A DNA stretch of 5,828 nt from Bacillota bacterium (lineage in GTDB: Bacteria > Bacillota > Sulfobacillia > JAJZIM01 > JAJZBP01): the NCBI GenBank assembly GCA_021798855.1, contig JAJZBP010000140.1:1-5828 (forward strand). Direction: 5' to 3'. Below, in pieces: positions 1 to 3,999 of this stretch (the stretch's first letter is position 1; each line of letters opens with the position of its first letter). The notes beneath the pieces are model-generated. The model saw only the letters and a list, made by a program, of their open reading frames with translations. It did not search any database and was not told the origin of the DNA. Made by a program: the position numbers and the translations under genes.

Positions 1-272
1 TGACACCACTCAGCGGCCGAGCGTACCGGCACATTGGGTTCCCCCTCCCGCGATCGTTCCCGCCGTTGCCGCGCGGGGGGAGGGCCGCCATGCCGGTGGC
101 ATGGGAGGGACGGATCCCGGGTTCAAGGCAGCGATGCCCTCCTCGATTCACCACCGGGGAGTACCGTTGGTACGACCGCGCAGGCGGCCTGACCAGACCC
201 GCTTTTGCCGGTCTTCGAGGGTTTTATCACCAATTTCCAAGAAAAACTTATTAACCCGTCAGAACTTGGATC
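1..272. other. Non-coding upstream region with short inverted repeats
   Basis: I see no convincing gene here. Visible structure: CCCTCCC (43-49) can pair with GGGAGGG (78-84), extended by GCG 50-52 with CGC 72-74 across a bulge; CCATGCC-GGT-GGCATGG (88-104) is a perfect 7-bp stem with a 3-base loop; GTACC-GTT-GGTAC (161-173) and CAGG-CGG-CCTG (181-191) are smaller tri-loop hairpins. GGAGGG (104-109) can also pair with CCCTCC (137-142), so alternative folds exist. Positions 221-254 are AT-rich and contain TATTAA (249-254), a possible -10 for the membrane protein gene, but no good -35 stands at the right distance. No known riboswitch consensus was recognised. The region could be a structured leader, or simply the spacer after an upstream gene lying outside the window. 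Confidence 0.4.
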
Positions 273-382
273 GGTTCGCGTCTCCCTTCGGTTCGCGTCT
301 CCCTTCGGTTCGCGTCTCCCTTCGGTTCGCGTCTCCCTTCGGTTCGCGTCTCCCTTCGGTTCGCGTCTCCCTTCGGTTCGCG
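273..382 (+). repeat. 17-bp tandem repeat array, six full copies plus a partial
   Basis: The unit GGTTCGCGTCTCCCTTC is repeated head to tail without any mismatch at 273, 290, 307, 324, 341 and 358, followed by an 8-base partial copy (375-382). The array ends 15 bases before the Shine-Dalgarno of the membrane protein gene, so it probably lies in its 5' untranslated leader. The unit length is not a multiple of three, so the array encodes a changing reading frame and is unlikely to be coding. Each unit contains CGTCTCCC, which can pair with GGGAGGTG of the ribosome binding site (397-404) with six Watson-Crick and two G-U pairs. The perfect identity of copies implies recent expansion by slippage or unequal recombination, so copy number may differ between strains. 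Confidence 0.95.
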
Positions 383-396
383 CCGCTTCCAATCCC

Positions 397-405
397 GGGA
401 GGTGA
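397..405 (+). promoter_or_regulatory. Strong ribosome binding site of the membrane protein gene
   Basis: GGGAGGTGA is a near-complete match to the anti-Shine-Dalgarno end of 16S rRNA and stands 7 bases before ATG 413. It fixes the start at 413 although the same frame stays open upstream to position 2. The site overlaps a small palindrome, TCCCGGGA (393-400), and is complementary to the upstream 17-bp repeat units. Confidence 0.9.
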
Positions 406-412
406 ACATCTG

Positions 413-1333
413 ATGCGGCGAAAAGGAAACATCCACCACTGGCCGGTGTCCGGGCCGCCGCTTTACCTGGGAGGGTTGTCCTTCCTGGCCATGCTTACGG
501 GCATACCCTATTTCCTCTTTCCGGAGCTGGCGGCCCTGCATTACGACGTTCTCTCCCGGCCCGAAGGGGCTTGGGCCAAGCGGATCGAACAGGTCGTGGT
601 GTCCCCGACCCTGGCCGCGCTCATCGGCTGGTCGGCGGGGCGCCTGCTGGGTTACGCGCCGTGGGTGGCCGTCCTGGCGGCCCTGGGCGCCATGCTGCTC
701 TTGCTGGCGTTCCGGTCGCCGGTGATCCCGGCGATTTCGGCGGGCGTCCTGCCGGTTGTCCTGCGCGTTCAATCCATTTGGTACGTCCCGGCCATCCTGC
801 TGGGGACCGGGCTGATGGCCCTGAGTTTCCTCCGACTGCGACAGCGTCTCGTGGCGGGAGGGGACGGGGCGGAGGAGCCGACAGGGAAGAGGCGCCTGAT
901 CGGCTACCCGGCGACTCTCCTCTTCGTGCTCCTGGGGGCGTGGTTGGCCCCCGACCTGGCCACGATCTTTCCGCCGCCCCTGGCGGTGATGGCTTTCGAG
1001 CTTTTCACCCGGCCCCATGCGGGTTGGGGGAAGCGTCCGACGGCCTTTTTCGGTTGTCTCGTCCTGGTGGCCACCCTTGGCTTCCTGGCCGGCAGGTTGG
1101 TGCCCTTCGCGCCCCTGGCCGTGGTGCTGGTGCTGGCGGTCGGGATTCTGCTCCTGCGCCGGCTCGATTACCACTTGGCGCCGGCTTTGGCCGTCGGAGT
1201 GTTGCCCATTTTGGTGCAACCCGGCCCTTGGTACATCATCATGGTGGGGGGTGGGGCCGCCGTGGCGCTGGCGGGCAATTACGGCTGGCGTTACCTGGAG
1301 AAGCACAGCATCGGCGGCGAAATCGGTGCTTGA
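413..1333 (+). CDS. HPP-like integral membrane protein with two homologous halves
   Basis: A 306-residue hydrophobic protein with about ten predicted membrane segments in two groups of five, joined by a charged loop around residues 141-163. The halves are clearly duplicated with an offset of about 150 residues: FP at 36 and 186, RP at 49 and 200, W-x-KR at 54-57 and 205-208, AGRL at 75 and 226, AP at 82 and 233, GVLP at 111 and 262, WY at 123 and 273. Each half (FP...RP...AGRL...LLL...PA.AVGVLP) resembles the HPP family of small membrane proteins, but the namesake His-Pro-Pro is degenerate (HLAP at 254-257). HPP proteins are poorly characterised; some plant and cyanobacterial members are linked to nitrite transport. 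No signal peptide is separable from the first helix. The start is set by the strong Shine-Dalgarno at 397-405. The gene is followed within 8 bases by a probable small gene and then the MBL gene, so the three may be co-transcribed. The substrate cannot be predicted, and the HPP assignment is by pattern only. Confidence 0.85.
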   Translation: MRRKGNIHHWPVSGPPLYLGGLSFLAMLTGIPYFLFPELAALHYDVLSRPEGAWAKRIEQVVVSPTLAALIGWSAGRLLGYAPWVAVLAALGAMLLLLAFRSPVIPAISAGVLPVVLRVQSIWYVPAILLGTGLMALSFLRLRQRLVAGGDGAEEPTGKRRLIGYPATLLFVLLGAWLAPDLATIFPPPLAVMAFELFTRPHAGWGKRPTAFFGCLVLVATLGFLAGRLVPFAPLAVVLVLAVGILLLRRLDYHLAPALAVGVLPILVQPGPWYIIMVGGGAAVALAGNYGWRYLEKHSIGGEIGA

Positions 1334-1340
1334 ACCGGCG

Positions 1341-1541
1341 GTGGCCCATGACCGACGGCGCTGCCGCCACTTCGGCAAGAAACCGGACGCGGCCACGGCC
1401 CCGCCGGGGACGGATCTGTCCCGGTGGGGAAGCTACCTGTGTCGGTTGACCAACCCGCCTCGGATCACCACCATGCGCAGGTGCCGTTACTGCCGGGACC
1501 ACGGATTGGGATATGGCGCGCGGGAGGAGGATCAAGAATGA
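1341..1541 (+). CDS. Putative small Cys-rich (zinc-ribbon-like) protein
   Basis: A 66-residue reading frame starting at GTG 1341 fills the gap between the membrane protein and MBL genes, and its stop TGA overlaps the ATG of the MBL gene (ATGA 1538-1541), a typical sign of translational coupling. The product is basic and has four cysteines: one in RRCRHFGK near residue 8, one in YLCRLTNPP near 35, and a C-x2-C in MRRCRYCRDHG near 49-52. The spacing suggests a small metal-binding or zinc-ribbon-like protein. The start is uncertain: an in-frame GTG at 1326 would overlap the membrane gene stop, ATG 1473 would give only the C-terminal part, and none has a good ribosome binding site. I do not recognise a named family. 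The alternative is that 1334-1537 is a plain 204-base spacer, but a protein-like composition in exactly the frame that ends on the next start favours a gene. Confidence 0.55.
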   Translation: MAHDRRRCRHFGKKPDAATAPPGTDLSRWGSYLCRLTNPPRITTMRRCRYCRDHGLGYGAREEDQE

Positions 1542-2176
1542 AGTTGCGGGTGGAGACGATCACGGTGGGCTGGTTGGAGGAGAACTGCCACCTGTTGGAA
1601 GACCTGGAGACGGGGGAAATGGCCGTGGTCGACCCCGGGGACGAGGCCGACCTGATCCTGGCCCGGCTCGGTGAGCGGGTGAAACGGGTCCGTTACGTTT
1701 TGCAAAGCCACGGCCATGCCGACCACACCGGCGCCGCAGCCGCGGTGGCCGAGGCGACGGGTGCGGTGGTGGCCATCGGGGCGGAGGACGCTCCCATGCT
1801 GGAACTGCCCTGGGATCTGGTGGGGGAGCCTCGCCGCACCGTCCGGGCGGGGTTGTTCTTGCGCGGGGGCGAGGCTCTGCCCTTCGGGGGCGGAGTGATC
1901 GAGGTTTTGGCGACGCCGGGACACACGCCCGGCGGCAGGTGTTTTCTGGTGGGGGGGGGCCTTTTTAGCGGGGACACCCTGTTTGCCGGTTCGGTGGGCC
2001 GGACGGACCTGCCGGGGGGAGAAACGGCGGCTCTGCGGCGCTCCTTGGCCGGACTGGCCGGCCTGCCGGAGGAAACCACGGTTTACCCCGGACACGGCGA
2101 GAACACAGGAATCGGGCGGGAAAAAAGGGAAAACCCGTACCTGCGGCCGGCGGATGGGGAGGGCTGGCCCTCTTAG
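1538..2176 (+). CDS. MBL-fold metallo-hydrolase, glyoxalase-II-like
   Basis: A 212-residue cytoplasmic protein with the full metallo-beta-lactamase-fold metal site: S-H58-G-H60-A-D62-H63 (usual form THxHxDH), H129 in TPGHTPGG, D146 in SGDTLFAGSVGR, and H186 in PGHGENTGIG, followed by the usual E-x3-NPYL. This is the arrangement of the YcbL/glyoxalase-II-like group, which binds two metal ions (zinc or iron) and hydrolyses thioesters such as S-lactoylglutathione or related substrates; the true substrate is often unknown. Length and motif order are normal for the short form lacking the glyoxalase II C-terminal domain. ATG 1538 is preceded by AGGAGG (1525-1530) with 7 bases between. The first base of the first metal motif is Ser rather than Thr, a common variant. 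A run of nine G (1951-1959) lies shortly before the D146 motif. The stop overlaps the convergent YdjC gene by 4 bases. Confidence 0.93.
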   Translation: MKLRVETITVGWLEENCHLLEDLETGEMAVVDPGDEADLILARLGERVKRVRYVLQSHGHADHTGAAAAVAEATGAVVAIGAEDAPMLELPWDLVGEPRRTVRAGLFLRGGEALPFGGGVIEVLATPGHTPGGRCFLVGGGLFSGDTLFAGSVGRTDLPGGETAALRRSLAGLAGLPEETTVYPGHGENTGIGREKRENPYLRPADGEGWPS

Positions 2177-2940
2177 GGAAGCGGGAGCCATGCGCTCCGG
2201 TAGTTCACTAGGGTGATGCCTGCGGCTCCGACGGTTGCCCTGACCATCGGGTCGGTCAGGGCGGCCAACTCCCGTTCCCGCACCTCCACCCAACTGGACT
2301 TCCGGCGCAGTTCGGCGTCGGCGTAGCCGGGGTGGCACATGATTTCGGTGGTTCCTTCAGGCAGGCAGCGCAGGTCGGTCAAAAGTCGGGTCAGGGCGTC
2401 CTTTTCGAAATAGGCATGGGCGACAAAATGGCCCGCATGGGGAATTCCGGCTTGGCTCAATGCCACCGGGTGCAACGGCCTCACCGGGATCTTCAAGGCG
2501 GTCGCCAGTTCCATAACCACTTCCAGCACCTTGGGGTGGCGGTGGATATGGTGGTGGCTGTCCAAGTGGGTCGGCTTCCGTCCCGACGCCAGGAAGGCAT
2601 CCACCTGGGCCTGAAGTTCCGTTCTGATTTCGGCGTCCCGCCGGCGGGCGAAGTTGGCGTTGCTTGGCCCCAGGAAAGCACCCTTTTCGTTCAACAGGCT
2701 GGGTACTCCGGCCGGGTCGCTCACCGGGAACCCTCCGGTCAGGTTCAGGTGTAGGCCCACCCCCAGTTCCGGCAAACCGCGGGTCAGTTCGAGTCCCGCC
2801 GCTGCGGCGGGTTGGTTGACCAGGAGGGTGGCGCTGGTGACGATTCCCCGCCGGTGGGCTTCGGCGATCCCCCGGTTGACGCCGGGAGAGAGGCCCAAGT
2901 CGTCGGCGTTGACGATCAGTTGTTTGGCGGCGGTGGGCAA
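2173..2940 (-). CDS. YdjC/ChbG-family carbohydrate deacetylase
   Basis: A 255-residue protein of the YdjC/ChbG family, metal-dependent deacetylases with a TIM-barrel-like fold related to polysaccharide deacetylases. ChbG removes an acetyl group from chitooligosaccharides such as diacetylchitobiose; HpnK-type members occur in hopanoid gene clusters. Family motifs are present: LIVNADDLGLSPGVN at 8-22 with metal-ligand candidate D13/D14, GVGLHLNLT at 60-68 (H64), THLDSHHHIH at 124-133 with H125, D127 and H129, and EIMCHPGY at 199-206 (H203). Length is normal and the protein has no signal peptide, so it is probably cytoplasmic. The start is TTG 2940, the first possible codon after an in-frame TGA at 2946-2944; the family's usual N-terminus matches it. 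The ribosome binding site is poor: GGTGA (2948-2944) is only 3 bases away and AAGGGA (2957-2952) is 11 away. It lies 53 bases downstream of the LysR gene on the same strand. No chitin or hopanoid genes are visible, so the substrate is open. Confidence 0.92.
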   Translation of the reverse strand: MPTAAKQLIVNADDLGLSPGVNRGIAEAHRRGIVTSATLLVNQPAAAAGLELTRGLPELGVGLHLNLTGGFPVSDPAGVPSLLNEKGAFLGPSNANFARRRDAEIRTELQAQVDAFLASGRKPTHLDSHHHIHRHPKVLEVVMELATALKIPVRPLHPVALSQAGIPHAGHFVAHAYFEKDALTRLLTDLRCLPEGTTEIMCHPGYADAELRRKSSWVEVRERELAALTDPMVRATVGAAGITLVNYRSAWLPLP

Positions 2941-2946
2941 GGCTCA

Positions 2947-2990
2947 CCGGTTCCCTTGCCGGTTCCCTTGCCGGTTCCCTTGCCGGTTCC
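2947..2990 (-). repeat. 12-bp tandem repeat array upstream of the YdjC gene
   Basis: On the plus strand CCGGTTCCCTTG is repeated exactly three times (2947, 2959, 2971) and followed by a partial CCGGTTCC (2983-2990). It fills nearly the whole gap between the LysR stop (2994) and the TTG start of the YdjC gene. Read in the direction of transcription, each copy gives GGCAAGGGAACC. The 7-mer GGCAAGG (2960-2954, 2972-2966, 2984-2978) is the exact complement of CCTTGCC (2942-2936), which contains the TTG start codon, so each copy could form a hairpin that hides the start. Each copy also shows an AAGGGA that resembles a Shine-Dalgarno. The array has the motif pair AAGGGA and AACC in common with the complementary strand of the 17-bp array at 273-382. 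Confidence 0.9.
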
Positions 2991-2993
2991 GGC

Positions 2994-3872
2994 TCATCCC
3001 ATCTCCCGGACCAGGTCCAACAGAGCCTGGGCGCCGGGGGAGAGGTGCTTATCCTTTTGGTAGACGAGGCAGAAGCGGCGGGCGAGGTCGATCCCCTCGA
3101 TCTCCCGGGTGACGATGCTGCCGATTTCCTCCCCCTTGCCGGTGAAGGTGGGAGAGAGGATGGAAATGCCCAGCCCGGCTTCCACCGCGGCCAGGATGGC
3201 CCCGGCGTGGGAGAGTTCCAACTTGACCTTCAGGTTCCGGAAGAGGGCGCCGAAGGCGACTTCGATCAGATCCCGGGTGCCGGAACCCTTCTCCCGCAAG
3301 ATGAACTCCGCCTCCGTCAGGTCGGCGGGGGCTATTTTTTTTAAGCCGGCCAGGGGGTGGCCCTTGGGCAACACCAGCACCAGGCGGTCCTCCCGGAAAG
3401 GGACCAGGGAAAGGTCCGGCGCGGTGATCCTTCCCTCCACGAAAGCCAGGTCCAGTTGCCAGGAAAGAAGACCCTCCTGCATGGCGAAGGTGTTGTCCAC
3501 GGTCACCTGGCAGGTGATCCTGGGATGTCTTTTTTCGAACTCAGCCAGGTACCGGGGGAGGATGTTGGCGATGCTGAGGGTTGTGCCCAGGTGCAGATGT
3601 CCCTTTTGCAGGTGGGCCAGTTCTCCCATTTCTCCTTCCAGCTTGTCCACGGCGTTGAGGATGGAGCGGGCGTGGCGGTAAAGAAGTTGGCCGGCTTCGG
3701 TGAGGGTCCAACGGTTTTTCTGGTGGTCGAACATGGGCAGGCCGAACTGCTGGGCCAAAGCGGCCATTTGCAGGGAAACTCCCGGTTGGGAGAGGTGCAG
3801 GGACTTGGCCGCCTTGCGGAAAGAACCGGATTCGACCACGGTGGCGAAGGTGCGCAGGAGGTTGATGTTCAA
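2994..3872 (-). CDS. LysR-family transcriptional regulator (CysL/CbbR-like)
   Basis: A 292-residue LysR-type regulator of normal length. The N-terminal winged helix-turn-helix covers about residues 1-60 (LLRTFATVVESGSFRKAAK, LHLSQPGVSLQM, LTEAGQLLYRHA), followed by a linker helix (to about 88) and a two-lobe effector-binding domain (about 90-292). The segment ILREKGSGTR at 191-200 and GLGISILS at 233-240 are typical of the CysL/CbbR subgroup, which senses small metabolites; CysL controls sulfite reductase in Bacillus and CbbR controls carbon fixation. The start is TTG 3872, supported by GGAGG (3884-3880) with a 7-base spacer. The gene is divergent from the molybdenum oxidoreductase, the classic layout in which a LysR protein activates its neighbour and represses itself. 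It probably also reads into the downstream YdjC gene. The effector is not known, and the subgroup assignment is tentative. Confidence 0.95.
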   Translation of the reverse strand: MNINLLRTFATVVESGSFRKAAKSLHLSQPGVSLQMAALAQQFGLPMFDHQKNRWTLTEAGQLLYRHARSILNAVDKLEGEMGELAHLQKGHLHLGTTLSIANILPRYLAEFEKRHPRITCQVTVDNTFAMQEGLLSWQLDLAFVEGRITAPDLSLVPFREDRLVLVLPKGHPLAGLKKIAPADLTEAEFILREKGSGTRDLIEVAFGALFRNLKVKLELSHAGAILAAVEAGLGISILSPTFTGKGEEIGSIVTREIEGIDLARRFCLVYQKDKHLSPGAQALLDLVREMG

Positions 3873-3905
3873 ATGGCGGCCTCCATCATCAGGGATTTAC
3901 AAAGG

Positions 3906-3940
3906 TTATCATCGGTACAATAAACTATTACTTGAATTAT
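3906..3940. promoter_or_regulatory. Candidate LysR-type operator
   Basis: TTAT (3906-3909) and ATAA (3920-3923) form an inverted repeat with 10 bases between, and a second TTAT follows at 3937-3940, giving a second interrupted palindrome with the same ATAA. LysR-type sites are usually AT-rich interrupted palindromes of this size. If the plus-strand promoter at 3932-3959 is right, the first palindrome lies at about -60 to -43, the usual recognition site for activation, and just inside the lysR transcript, where binding would repress lysR. AAAGGTTA also occurs twice as a direct repeat (3901-3908 and 3948-3955). No binding data; this is pattern-based. Confidence 0.35.
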
Positions 3941-3959
3941 GCACCGAAAAGGTTAAGAT
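3932..3959 (+). promoter_or_regulatory. Candidate promoter of the molybdenum oxidoreductase gene
   Basis: TTGAAT (3932-3937) and TAAGAT (3954-3959) are separated by 16 bases and each match four of six sigma-70-type consensus positions. Transcription would start near 3966, leaving a leader of about 34 bases before GTG 4000. The weak match fits a promoter that needs an activator, consistent with the divergent LysR gene. Confidence 0.4.
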
Positions 3960-3964
3960 GTAAA
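3936..3964 (-). promoter_or_regulatory. Candidate lysR promoter
   Basis: Read on the minus strand, TTTACA (3964-3959) and CATAAT (3941-3936) are separated by exactly 17 bases and each match five of six consensus positions (TTGACA, TATAAT). Transcription would start near 3929, about 57 bases before TTG 3872. The elements overlap those of the opposite promoter almost completely, so RNA polymerase could not occupy both at once. Confidence 0.55.
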
Positions 3965-3999
3965 GAAAGAATTGCTGAGATCCTGGTTTCCACGAAAGG

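Noticed and set aside
161..180. T-box-like sequence TTGGTACGACCGCG
   Set aside because: It differs from the T-box consensus by an insertion, and no specifier stem, antiterminator or U-tract terminator is visible.
273..382. CRISPR array
   Set aside because: The 17-base units are directly contiguous, with no unique spacers and no cas genes.
101..412. N-terminal extension of the membrane protein frame upstream of 413
   Set aside because: The open frame through the 17-bp repeats is a by-product of GC-rich sequence. The strong Shine-Dalgarno at 397-405 and the onset of membrane-protein character at ATG 413 fix the start.
251..1396. Long minus-strand reading frame opposite the membrane protein gene
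   Set aside because: It is low-complexity and rich in Arg, Gln, His and Gly, as expected for the antisense shadow of a GC-rich membrane protein gene, and has no family features.
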